Part shown: positions 23,975-31,499 of the stretch, piece after piece
Layout: every line of letters starts with the position of its first letter
Numbering within the stretch: the first letter of the stretch is position 1
Assembly: GCA_017517745.1 (NCBI GenBank)
Contig: JAFWYJ010000040.1
Span: 148,203 to 212,202 of the forward strand
Length of the DNA stretch: 64,000 nucleotides
Source of the DNA: Clostridia bacterium
GTDB taxonomy: Bacteria; Bacillota; Clostridia; Oscillospirales; CAG-272
Direction: 5' to 3'
Made by a program: the position numbers and the translations under genes
Notes under the pieces: model-generated
The model's input: the letters and a program-made list of their open reading frames with translations, nothing else
Databases searched by the model: none
What the model was told of the DNA's origin: nothing

Positions 23975-26900
23975 TCATTTGTGATAAGCCCTGTCGCAGT
24001 GGAAGCGAACGGGGCAGAAGGTGCAAGCATCCTCCGAGGGGGTTTTTTGTGCCTCTCCCGCTAGAATACGCTCGGCGGCACCAATCACCGCTTGTTTCAT
24101 TTCTTCTCCGAGGGTATTGATCTCCTCTTGGGTTTGCAAAAGCAGCTTCTTGATATATACCGAACCCTCGGTGCGGTCGGCGGCAGCGAGCAGTTGCTTG
24201 TCATCAAGCAAAAATCCGCTTCGGTGAATACCGAGATGACCTTTCTGATTAGCGGCGTACAGATATTGCGCGCCCGCGGCGACGAATTTTTCGGGATTGG
24301 CTGCCAGCACCGAGAAAAGATAAAGCACCAGCTGAACGTCAATTCCGCTGCGAACGTCGTCCACACTGAATTTGTGCGTACCGGCTTTGTAGTCTATCAC
24401 ACGAACGTAGAGCTTTTCACCGTCATCGTAGAGATCGATGCGGTCGACCTTGCCCGAAAGCGATACGCGAGAGCCGTTTTTCAGATTCAGCACAACGGGA
24501 GGAAGCCCGTTTCCGTCTTTTCCGCCGATCACCTGCTCGAAGCGGTAGGGAACGAAGCTGCTGAATGAAAGCTCAACGAAAATATCGTGCAGTACCATGA
24601 CCGCGAGTCTGCGCAAACGGACGAACAGATGCAACAGACGGCGATCCATATCGGATGGCGGGAGCGGGCAAACCAAGAGCAGATATTCGTCGATGATCTC
24701 GTTTGCCATCGGTTCGATCTCCTCGGGAGCAGGGATGTTGAGGCGTCCGTTCTCGTCCAGGGATCTTCTCAAAAATTGTTCAAAGACGTAATGCAAAAAC
24801 GTACCGTCGTCGGCATAGCTCGGACGCGAGTCCATCTTTTCGCGCAAGCAGAGCTGATAGGTGCTGTAATAGCGATAAGGACAAAGCACGAACGCCTGAA
24901 GCTTCGATTGCGAAAGATAGAGCGTGATCTTCTCCTCGATATCCTTGATAAAGAGCGTGTCGGTTTTGCTCGGAAGAGTCGGCAGATCAAGGAGTGCATC
25001 GATTGCGGCGGAGTCAAACCTCGTGGGAGTCACGTCCAAAAGGAACGCCACGCGTGAGAAGGCGAGTGAGGGGGTACGCGCCGATCCGTCTGTTTGTGCG
25101 GACGAGGTCGAAAGAAAGAGTTTTTGGCTCGGTTTCGTCATAGCGCGATAGACGTACAGAAGTTCCTCGGAGGATCTCAGCTGCTCACGCGAATCGAGCA
25201 AAATTCCATATTCTTCGAGCTTGGTTTTTTCTCCTTCGGAAAGAATGCCGTCGTCTCCGACCGAGGCGGGAAATTCACCTTCGCAAAGTCCCAAAAGCAG
25301 GGCTGCTTTGACGTTTTCGACACGCATGGTTGCGGCAGAGCCGATCATCACGCAATCGTGAAGCGCGGGAATCGATCCGAGATCGGTTTCGGAGAAGAGG
25401 ATTGTCAGCGAAAGAATGAACTCATCGGTGGAAAGCTCGGCGTCGGGCATGACCGCGCAGAGTGTGGAGAGGGTGTCGGTGACGAAGCGATACAAGCGCA
25501 GGGTTTCTCCCGCCTCGCGCTGTTGCCCGTTGGCAAGCTCTTCCTTTGCGCGTGCCGCAAGGATTTCGGAGACACCCACGTCGGACAGGTATTGATAAAG
25601 CGCACGGCAACGCTCCTTCATGGTGGACGCGAGGCGCAGAGCGGCGGAAAGTCGCTGCAAGGGTTCCATCACGGTGCGGCGTACACGGTTCGCCGCCTCC
25701 AGAATCACCTCGGCGCGAGGGCTTCGCTCGGTGGTCAATCCGTCGGGATTCATGCTCCAAAGACGATCGGTGAAGCGACTGCCGCTGATGTGCCAGGTCT
25801 CGCAGTATTCCTCAAACATCGCCGCGTCCGAAAGTTCGACACCGCTCAATCCGGTCTTGACGAGTGCCATGATTTCCTGCGCGGGATAATGACGGTTGAC
25901 GGCGCGCAACGCAGAGAGGATCAACCGTGAGAGCGGCTTGGAGGAAAGATCGGTACGCTCGGAGAGGAAGTAGGGGATTCCGTATTTTTCCATGGCGGCG
26001 TCAAGCACGCCTCTCCAGGCATCAACGTCGCGCACGATGACGGCAATATCTCCAAAGTGCATGCCTCCCGTCACAAGCTCCAGAATGTGCAGCGCCGCTG
26101 CCTCTGCCTCTTCGTAAAGGTTGGCACACTTCAAGAGTCTCACACAACTTTTTTCTTCATCGGAGAGTGTCGGTCGGGTTCCCTTCGTTACGTCAAAGCG
26201 CCAAAGATTTCGCTCGATGAGAGAGAGGGCCGGGGGCTTTTTCTCGGTATTTTGCGGCAAAATCATGGTGGAAGTCGGTGTGTTGACGTCGGAGGCGAGC
26301 TTTTGCAGACGGCGTACGGTTCGCACCGTGCTTTCAAACTGCGGAAGCGAAGTGTGCAGATTTTCCGCACACAGCGAGACCGTGACCGAATCGGCTTGGC
26401 GAAGGATCTCTCCGAGGACCTCGTATTCCTGCGCGGTGAAACTGGTGAAGGAGTCGAGGTAGACGTTGCAATCGGCAAAATACGCGTGGTTTCGCAGAGC
26501 CGTTGCCATGCGGATCAGCTTGTCCGAAGGATCAGAACCGAGGCATCCCTCGATCTTTTCACGGAATACGGCATCCACCAGGGCGAGATCGCCAAGCTTT
26601 TTTTGCAGTGCGGAATCTGAGGGCAATTGAGCGGCGATTTCTTCAAGACGCTCGCTGTCAATGCCATTGGAGCGCAGTTCCGATACCGTTTGCAGCATCA
26701 AAGAGGTCAGTGTGGGATCTCCCTTCGCGCTTTTTCCGTATTGGCGCAACAGCGGTGAGAGGGTGCGCAGGGTGTCCCACATCAAAAGCGTGCGCAGACC
26801 GTTGTTTACCGATGCTTGCACCACACCGCCGTATTCCCGAAACACATCATCCGCAAGTCGGGAAAAATTGACAACCTCAAAGAAAAGTCCTGCCCGAGGA

Positions 26901-27055
26901 GGGAGGAGCGAGGGGAGATCGCGTTCGCTGATGTATGCTTGCTGTTCGGGGACCAGCAAATAGCAACGCTTTTGGGCTTGAATATCCTCGCGAATCCGAT
27001 CGATGAGATAAGATGTCTTTCCGCTTCCGGAAGGACCGCAGATAAAGTTCAGCAC
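23975..27055 (-). CDS. addB: ATP-dependent nuclease subunit B (AddB)
   Basis: This 1026-residue partner of AddA carries the second nuclease and, in the family, recognises Chi. It has an N-terminal Walker A motif GPSGSGKTSYL (residues 7-17), a degenerate helicase core and a C-terminal RecB-type nuclease with VIDYKAG. The 4Fe-4S cluster cysteines are visible: one in FVLCPYRYY and three in CTFCPVRFHCDR close to the C-terminus. GTG 27055 is the likely start, with AAAGGAGATAC before it, and overlaps the last seven bases of queG. An in-frame upstream ATG at 27118 would add 21 residues with no ribosome site and bury the Walker A motif deeper than usual. Confidence 0.95.
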   Translation of the reverse strand: MLNFICGPSGSGKTSYLIDRIREDIQAQKRCYLLVPEQQAYISERDLPSLLPPRAGLFFEVVNFSRLADDVFREYGGVVQASVNNGLRTLLMWDTLRTLSPLLRQYGKSAKGDPTLTSLMLQTVSELRSNGIDSERLEEIAAQLPSDSALQKKLGDLALVDAVFREKIEGCLGSDPSDKLIRMATALRNHAYFADCNVYLDSFTSFTAQEYEVLGEILRQADSVTVSLCAENLHTSLPQFESTVRTVRRLQKLASDVNTPTSTMILPQNTEKKPPALSLIERNLWRFDVTKGTRPTLSDEEKSCVRLLKCANLYEEAEAAALHILELVTGGMHFGDIAVIVRDVDAWRGVLDAAMEKYGIPYFLSERTDLSSKPLSRLILSALRAVNRHYPAQEIMALVKTGLSGVELSDAAMFEEYCETWHISGSRFTDRLWSMNPDGLTTERSPRAEVILEAANRVRRTVMEPLQRLSAALRLASTMKERCRALYQYLSDVGVSEILAARAKEELANGQQREAGETLRLYRFVTDTLSTLCAVMPDAELSTDEFILSLTILFSETDLGSIPALHDCVMIGSAATMRVENVKAALLLGLCEGEFPASVGDDGILSEGEKTKLEEYGILLDSREQLRSSEELLYVYRAMTKPSQKLFLSTSSAQTDGSARTPSLAFSRVAFLLDVTPTRFDSAAIDALLDLPTLPSKTDTLFIKDIEEKITLYLSQSKLQAFVLCPYRYYSTYQLCLREKMDSRPSYADDGTFLHYVFEQFLRRSLDENGRLNIPAPEEIEPMANEIIDEYLLLVCPLPPSDMDRRLLHLFVRLRRLAVMVLHDIFVELSFSSFVPYRFEQVIGGKDGNGLPPVVLNLKNGSRVSLSGKVDRIDLYDDGEKLYVRVIDYKAGTHKFSVDDVRSGIDVQLVLYLFSVLAANPEKFVAAGAQYLYAANQKGHLGIHRSGFLLDDKQLLAAADRTEGSVYIKKLLLQTQEEINTLGEEMKQAVIGAAERILAGEAQKTPSEDACTFCPVRFHCDRAYHK

Positions 27056-27876
27056 TGTGTATCTCCTTTCCGATTCAATAGTAATAGATTTCTTCGTACG
27101 GTTTCTCGTCCGCGCCAAGAGAATGCTCTTTCCAAGAATGTTTCTTCGCTCATGCCGTCCAAAATTTCGAGCGTCAGATGTGTGATCGAGTCCTCCGAAA
27201 AATAAGGAATCGTCGAAAAAATGCTCCGACTTTGCAATGCGCGTTTGGTGTGCGGACAGACCTCCTGACAGATGTCACATCCCCAGACCGAGCCGTGACG
27301 GAGCAGAATCTCGGTTTCTTCCGCGCTCAACGCTCCTTTTTTCTGTGTGAGTGCCGAGAGACAAACGCCGCACTCGGTCATCGGACAGGCTTTTTGACAA
27401 AGCCCGCACCCCTCGCAGTGACGGATGGGATGGATCTCGGCGGGGAGGGATTCATCTGTGATCAGAGAACCCAAAAAGACGTAGGATGCATATTTTTCTG
27501 TGATCAGAAGATGATTTTCTCCGATGCATCCAAGCCCTGCGCGCGCCGCCGCCTCAACCTCTGCGATCGGCGAATGGTCGGCAAAGCAGGCGAATTTTCG
27601 ATCGGGAAACCGTTCTTTCAAAAGCGGCATCAACTCGTTGAAGAGAAAATCAAAGTAGGCGTGATAGTTTTTGGATACCGCATAGGCGGAGAGATTCCGA
27701 GCGGGATCGGTGCAAGCCTCGGTGAAATACGGAACCGCGATCATCACAGCAGTGCCGTCGAGGATCCCCGCACGCTCTAAAAGGTAAGGTTTTGTGATCC
27801 GACAAGCGGAGAGTGGGAGGGGAGCCCATGTGGAAATGAAATTTTTTTGAAAAAAATTTGATAAAAATGAAAACAT
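27049..27876 (-). CDS. queG: QueG-type epoxyqueuosine reductase (short form)
   Basis: This 275-residue iron-sulfur protein resembles epoxyqueuosine reductase, which performs the last step of queuosine synthesis in tRNA using cobalamin. It keeps the conserved catalytic-Asp segment ADHSPIAEVEAAARAGLGCIG and two 4Fe-4S motifs, CEGCGLCQKACP and CDICQEVCPHTK. Typical QueG proteins are longer (about 310 to 380 residues); the part before the first conserved block is reduced here. The C-terminal HEAT-like extension of long forms is also absent. It may therefore be a related double-cluster reductase rather than true QueG. It heads the addB-addA operon and overlaps addB by seven bases. Ribosome site AAAAGGAAAAG precedes ATG 27876. 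Confidence 0.75.
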   Translation of the reverse strand: MFSFLSNFFQKNFISTWAPLPLSACRITKPYLLERAGILDGTAVMIAVPYFTEACTDPARNLSAYAVSKNYHAYFDFLFNELMPLLKERFPDRKFACFADHSPIAEVEAAARAGLGCIGENHLLITEKYASYVFLGSLITDESLPAEIHPIRHCEGCGLCQKACPMTECGVCLSALTQKKGALSAEETEILLRHGSVWGCDICQEVCPHTKRALQSRSIFSTIPYFSEDSITHLTLEILDGMSEETFLERAFSWRGRETVRRNLLLLNRKGDTQC

Positions 27877-27993
27877 ATCTTTTCCTTTTTCGAATTTTGT
27901 GGTATAATGATATACAATATCTCTATTATATCAAATAATTGCGCAAAAAGCAAGAAAAAAGTTTTTTGTTTTCTGCGGAAGGAGACTCTTTAT

Positions 27994-28827
27994 ATGATAT
28001 CCGATATTCTCAATCTCTTGCGCTGTCCCGTTTGCAAAGCGGAAATGGAACGTGACGGCGAAGGGAAAACTTGCCGTTGCAGAGGCGCGCGCAAACATTG
28101 CTTTGATTTTTCGCGCAGCGGATATCTGCACCTCGGCGGCCCTCACGCGGGGGACGGAGACGGAAAAGAGGCGGTGTTGGCGCGTCGCGCATTCCTTGAT
28201 GCGGGGCATTATCAGCCGCTGTCCGACACGGTCAATCGGCTTTTGGAACAATTTGCTGTCCGGCGCGTTGTGGATGCCGGATGCGGCGAGGGGTATTACA
28301 CCAACCGCATGGCGGAGGTTGCCGATGCCGTTCTCGGAATCGATCTTTCTCGCGCGGGGATCGATTATGCCGCAAGGCGTGCCAAGCAACAGCAAACACG
28401 GGCGGGGTTTGCTGTGGCAAGCTTGTTTGAAATGCCGATCCAATCCGAGTCGGTCGACGCGGTGGTCAATCTTTTTGCCCCTTGTGCCGAGGAAGAGTTC
28501 TTGCGCGTGCTCAAGCTCGATGGAATTCTTTTGCTGGTGGGCGCGGGCGAGCGGCATCTGATGGGACTCAAGCAAGCGATCTACCAAACGCCTTACGCCA
28601 ACGAAGGACGCGCCGATCTGCCGAAGGGAATGGAGCTTCTCGAGAAAAAGAAACTGTGCTATGAAATCTCGGTCGAAGGAAGAGAGATGATTGCAGCCCT
28701 CTTTTCAATGACTCCCTATTATTGGCGAACCTCGGAGCACGACCGAGCCAAGCTGGATCTGTTGGAGCGATTGACCACCGAGGTGGATTTTGATATCTTT
28801 GTTTTCAGAAAGGAAAGGGAAGGATGA
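27994..28827 (+). CDS. rlmA: RlmA-like 23S rRNA (guanine-N1)-methyltransferase
   Basis: This 277-residue SAM-dependent methyltransferase has the zinc-finger N-terminus typical of RlmA (CPVC near residue 11 followed by CRC and HCF). Then come FSRSGYLHL and a Rossmann motif VVDAGCGEGYYT near residue 93, with IDLSRAGIDYA and NLFAPCAEEEFLRVL. RlmA methylates G745 or G748 in 23S rRNA domain II; the G748 form (RlmAII, TlrB) gives tylosin resistance in Gram-positives. Which position is targeted cannot be read. ATG 27994 was chosen for the GGAAGGAGA site. A longer upstream frame is rejected because a TATAAT lies over its start. It overlaps the next gene by four bases. Confidence 0.82.
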   Translation: MISDILNLLRCPVCKAEMERDGEGKTCRCRGARKHCFDFSRSGYLHLGGPHAGDGDGKEAVLARRAFLDAGHYQPLSDTVNRLLEQFAVRRVVDAGCGEGYYTNRMAEVADAVLGIDLSRAGIDYAARRAKQQQTRAGFAVASLFEMPIQSESVDAVVNLFAPCAEEEFLRVLKLDGILLLVGAGERHLMGLKQAIYQTPYANEGRADLPKGMELLEKKKLCYEISVEGREMIAALFSMTPYYWRTSEHDRAKLDLLERLTTEVDFDIFVFRKEREG

Positions 28828-29543
28828 GAATTTCGGTTTGTATTCCGATGTATAACGAAAAAGCTGTAATTGCGGAGACAGCAAAACGGCTTTCAGAATA
28901 TATGGCGGCACATTTTGAGGATTACGAGATTCTGTTTTGCAATGACGGAAGCACCGACGGATGCGACGAGATCGTGCGCAATTTGGAACTCCCGTTTGTC
29001 CGTGTCATCGGAGAGGCGCAGAACCACGGCAAGGGATATGCCGTGCGCCGTGCCATGCTCGAGGCAACGGGCGAGGTCCGATTTTTCACCGATGCCGATC
29101 TTGCTTACGGCACAGACGTGATCGAGCGATTTGCACGCGTGTTTGAGGAAAATGCCGACGTGACGGTTGCCATCGGCTCGCGCAATCTGCAAAAGGACGG
29201 CTACGAGGGTTACACTTGGCTTCGCCGCGTCGCGTCCAAGATTTACATCCGCGTGCTCTGCATGGCGGGAGGCTTTCGGCTGTCCGACTCCCAATGCGGA
29301 TGCAAGGCGTTTCGCGGAGCGGCGGCAGAGAAGATCTTCTCGCGTTGCGAAGTCAACGGATTTGCCTTTGATTTTGAAGCCATTCTCTGGGCGATCAAAT
29401 ACGGTTGCCGCGTGGAAGAGGTCCCCGTGCGCGTGCTGACACACGGCGCGTCCAAGGTGCGCGTGGTGCGCGACACCTTCCGAATGCTTCGAGACCTGCG
29501 CAAAATGAGAAAACGCATCAAAAAAGCAAAGATCGAAGAATGA
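28824..29543 (+). CDS. Family 2 glycosyltransferase (dolichyl-phosphate-glucose synthase-like)
   Basis: A 239-residue GT-A glycosyltransferase with SVCIPMYNEKAVIAET at the N-terminus, CNDGSTDGCDEIV, and a DxD-type FTDADLAYG. The segment GFAFDFEAILWA is typical of the Dpm1/ArnC-like branch that moves a sugar from a nucleotide donor onto a polyprenyl phosphate. There are no C-terminal membrane segments, so it would be cytoplasmic or peripheral, with a basic tail (KMRKRIKKAKIE). The ATG overlaps the rlmA stop (ATGA). Acceptor and sugar are unknown. A strong terminator starts at its stop codon. Confidence 0.85.
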   Translation: MRISVCIPMYNEKAVIAETAKRLSEYMAAHFEDYEILFCNDGSTDGCDEIVRNLELPFVRVIGEAQNHGKGYAVRRAMLEATGEVRFFTDADLAYGTDVIERFARVFEENADVTVAIGSRNLQKDGYEGYTWLRRVASKIYIRVLCMAGGFRLSDSQCGCKAFRGAAAEKIFSRCEVNGFAFDFEAILWAIKYGCRVEEVPVRVLTHGASKVRVVRDTFRMLRDLRKMRKRIKKAKIEE

Positions 29544-29580
29544 AAAAAGGACGGAGAACTTACAGTCTCCGTCCTTTTTT
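29543..29580 (+). terminator. Terminator of the rlmA-glycosyltransferase operon
   Basis: Perfect 15-bp stem (29543-29557 with 29566-29580), including six A and six T residues at its base. Confidence 0.88.
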
Positions 29581-29608
29581 GATCGGCGTGCGATTTTTTG
29601 TCGGTTGG

Positions 29609-30025
29609 TTATTCTTCTTCCGAATTGCAGACATATATATCGATGTCTATCTGCGTCCTGGTTGCGTGGCAAAAATCAATGATGTCGAGCGATGGGGCAA
29701 GGCAGGGGTTGATATCGTTTGCATAGATCGTGGGGACGATTTCCAAAAAGAAGGAAACGTCGCATGCTTGCCTGATCTGATTCAACACGGGAATTTTGTC
29801 TTGCAAAACTGCAACCGTTTTTCGCATTTGATTTTCTACTTCAACGTCATATTCTGTGCATTTTCCGATTTCCCAAAGCGCAAAATCGTACGGTGTGCCG
29901 TTCCGTCGCAAGTCTCCGATCTTCCAAGCTCTTTCGGGAGCAAGCCCCAACTGTTCGGAAATATCGTCAGGATTAAAGTTACCGACGATTTTAAAGCAGG
30001 TACAACAATGATTTCGAGTATTCAT
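29609..30025 (-). CDS. DUF4279 domain-containing protein
   Basis: A 138-residue protein resembling DUF4279, found in scattered bacteria, often as a single small gene. The recognisable parts are the N-terminal FKIVGNFNPDDISEQLGLAPERAWKIGD and the later VENQMRKTVAVLQDKIPVL. The first 12 residues hold three cysteines (NHCCTCFK). Its function is unknown; such proteins are sometimes neighbours of toxin-immunity genes, which I do not see here. The ribosome site is GGAGG before ATG 30025. Base composition is a little AT-richer than in the surrounding genes. With the adjacent tRNA gene and inverted repeat, this makes recent acquisition possible but unproven. Confidence 0.65.
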   Translation of the reverse strand: MNTRNHCCTCFKIVGNFNPDDISEQLGLAPERAWKIGDLRRNGTPYDFALWEIGKCTEYDVEVENQMRKTVAVLQDKIPVLNQIRQACDVSFFLEIVPTIYANDINPCLAPSLDIIDFCHATRTQIDIDIYVCNSEEE

Positions 30026-30199
30026 AGGAGATCCTCCGTCAAGCTTTTATCGCAATCTCGATTCAATATTCTGGTTCCTTTGTCGCCTTTTTCCAAACCG
30101 AGTCTACAAAGGGATGCTTTGCCTTTGATTGCAGTCAATTCAAATCCCTGATCTTATACTACCCCTCACTTTGTGCGGAGATGTAAGGAGCGAAGCGGC

Positions 30200-30244
30200 G
30201 GCTTGGCGAGCCTGCGAGCGTCTATGCCAAGCCTGCGGCTTGGA
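30200..30244. repeat. GC-rich inverted repeat between DUF4279 gene and tRNA
   Basis: GGCTTGGC (30200-30207) and GCCAAGCC (30226-30233) form an 8-bp stem with an 18-base loop, followed by another GCGGCTTGG copy (30236-30244). The rest of the 30026-30250 gap shows nothing recognisable. Confidence 0.4.
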
Positions 30245-30249
30245 TAAAC

Positions 30250-30289
30250 AAAAACAGAACGTTTGTCGGCAGACAAACGTTCTGTTTTT
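30250..30289 (-). terminator. Terminator of the tRNA-Val gene
   Basis: Perfect 18-bp stem with a GGCA loop on the plus strand; on the minus strand it lies directly after the tRNA 3' end and finishes in a T run. Confidence 0.85.
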
Positions 30290-30291
30290 AT

Positions 30292-30368
30292 TGGTGGAGA
30301 CAGCTGGGTTCGAACCAGCGACCTCATGCATGTCAAGCATGCACTCTAACCAACTGAGCTATGCCTCC
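30292..30368 (-). tRNA. tRNA-Val, anticodon GAC
   Basis: A complete 77-base tRNA with the CCA end encoded. The acceptor stem GGAGGCA pairs with TGTCTCC, the D arm contains GCTCAGTTGGTTA, the anticodon stem is CATGC/GCATG with loop TTGACAT, and the T arm is GCTGG/CCAGC with loop TTCGAAC. The anticodon GAC reads valine codons GTC and GTT. It has its own promoter and terminator. Confidence 0.96.
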
Positions 30369-30382
30369 ATAACACGCTCTAT

Positions 30383-30411
30383 ATTATAACACATCAAAAA
30401 TGAAATTGCAA
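30383..30411 (-). promoter_or_regulatory. tRNA-Val promoter
   Basis: Minus strand TTGCAA (30406-30411), 17-nt spacer, TATAAT (30383-30388). Confidence 0.8.
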
Positions 30412-30450
30412 GCCCTTTTTTCAAATTTTTTCTAATTTTTTTCGCTTTTT

Positions 30451-31320
30451 TCAAAATATTTCCCGAAAACCTTCGCCAACGATCTCTGAAGTGCCCGAAA
30501 CGATGATGAAGGTCTTTTCATCGAGCGTTTTTGCAAAGGCTTTGAGCCGGCTTGCCTGACGGCGGGTGAGCGCGACCAGCAAAACGCTCTTTTTTTCGTT
30601 TTGATATGCTCCCAGAAAGGCTTCGCTGACCGTCGCGCTTTTTTGAAGTACGTTGGTGATATAGTCGCAGATTGCCTCCCGATGCTCAGGTGAAGTGATG
30701 ACGGTGCAGAATCTTGCCGCATTGACCGAATTGAGAAAAAAGTTGACCAACAGCACGCGCGCGAAAAATCCGAGCAGGGAAAAGAGCCACGCCTCGATGC
30801 CGAATGAAAAAAGAAGCAGCATGACGATCAGAAGATCCGAGAGGAAGAGCGCCCAAGAGATGTTGAGAGGAGAAAACTTTTTGATGATCAGCGCGAGAAT
30901 ATCCGTCCCACCCGACGACGCGCCGAAATAGAAGAGAACCGCACCGGTCAGGGAGGGAATGACGACCATAAAGACCGTCTCCAGCATCGGCTCGTCGGTC
31001 AGGGGAGCGGTGCGCGGAACAAGACGCTCCAACAGATAGGTTCCCAAGGAGACCAAAAGACCGCAATAAAAGGTCTTGATGCCAAACTGCCCGCCAAGGA
31101 TCAGAAAGCCGAGTAAGAGGAGTGCGGCATTGATGGCAAGCATAAAGCCTCCCGCGCTCCACTGTGGGAAGCAGGCGCCCAGAATGATCGAAATTCCGCT
31201 GATGCCACCCGTGGTAAAGCCGTTGAGAAACTCAAAAAAATAAATCCCCACAGCCATTCCGAGCGACGCCGCGGTCAGAATCGTATATTCTTTGATAAAC
31301 GTCGCGATTCTTCCGTGCAT
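30451..31320 (-). CDS. YitT family membrane protein (DUF161 plus DUF2179)
   Basis: A 289-residue protein with five to six membrane segments in the first 200 residues. Typical YitT blocks are present: GISGISIILG, FYFGASSGGTDILALIIKK and SFGIEAWLFSLLGFF. The C-terminal cytoplasmic DUF2179 domain (about 200-289) contains FCTVITSPEHREAICDYI and the ALTRRQASRLKAF stretch. YitT proteins are widespread in Firmicutes and their role is unsettled; transport has been suggested but not shown as far as I know. It is transcribed away from the sigma factor gene at 31500. Ribosome site AAAGGAGAAC precedes ATG 31320. Confidence 0.88.
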   Translation of the reverse strand: MHGRIATFIKEYTILTAASLGMAVGIYFFEFLNGFTTGGISGISIILGACFPQWSAGGFMLAINAALLLLGFLILGGQFGIKTFYCGLLVSLGTYLLERLVPRTAPLTDEPMLETVFMVVIPSLTGAVLFYFGASSGGTDILALIIKKFSPLNISWALFLSDLLIVMLLLFSFGIEAWLFSLLGFFARVLLVNFFLNSVNAARFCTVITSPEHREAICDYITNVLQKSATVSEAFLGAYQNEKKSVLLVALTRRQASRLKAFAKTLDEKTFIIVSGTSEIVGEGFREIF

Positions 31321-31375
31321 CCGCCGTTCTCCTTTCCATCATTTTTGTTAGTATATCCCAAAACGCGACTTCGTA

Positions 31376-31404
31376 TGGACGAATCGAAAAAAATATGATA
31401 TAAT
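31376..31404 (+). promoter_or_regulatory. Sigma-A type promoter of the large sigma factor gene
   Basis: TGGACG (31376-31381), 17-nt spacer, TATAAT (31399-31404). Confidence 0.65.
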
Positions 31405-31418
31405 GGTATCATTCACCC

Positions 31419-31451
31419 AACCTTTTCATTCCGAATCGTGTCTGTAAGACA
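31419..31451 (+). promoter_or_regulatory. Possible ECF-type promoter and inverted repeat in the leader
   Basis: AAC (31419-31421) and CGT (31437-31439) are spaced 15 nt, roughly like the AAC...CGT elements of ECF sigma promoters. The inverted repeat TGTCT-GTA-AGACA follows at 31439-31451. Both lie between the sigma-A promoter and the start codon. The match is short and could be chance. Confidence 0.3.
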
Positions 31452-31499
31452 AGCGCTTAAACATGGGAACTCCCAAATTTCAAGAAAGGAGCGTGCATA

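Noticed and set aside
30250..30289. Long perfect palindrome as a transposon end or attachment site
   Set aside because: It directly follows the tRNA gene and finishes in a T run on that strand, so a terminator explains it.
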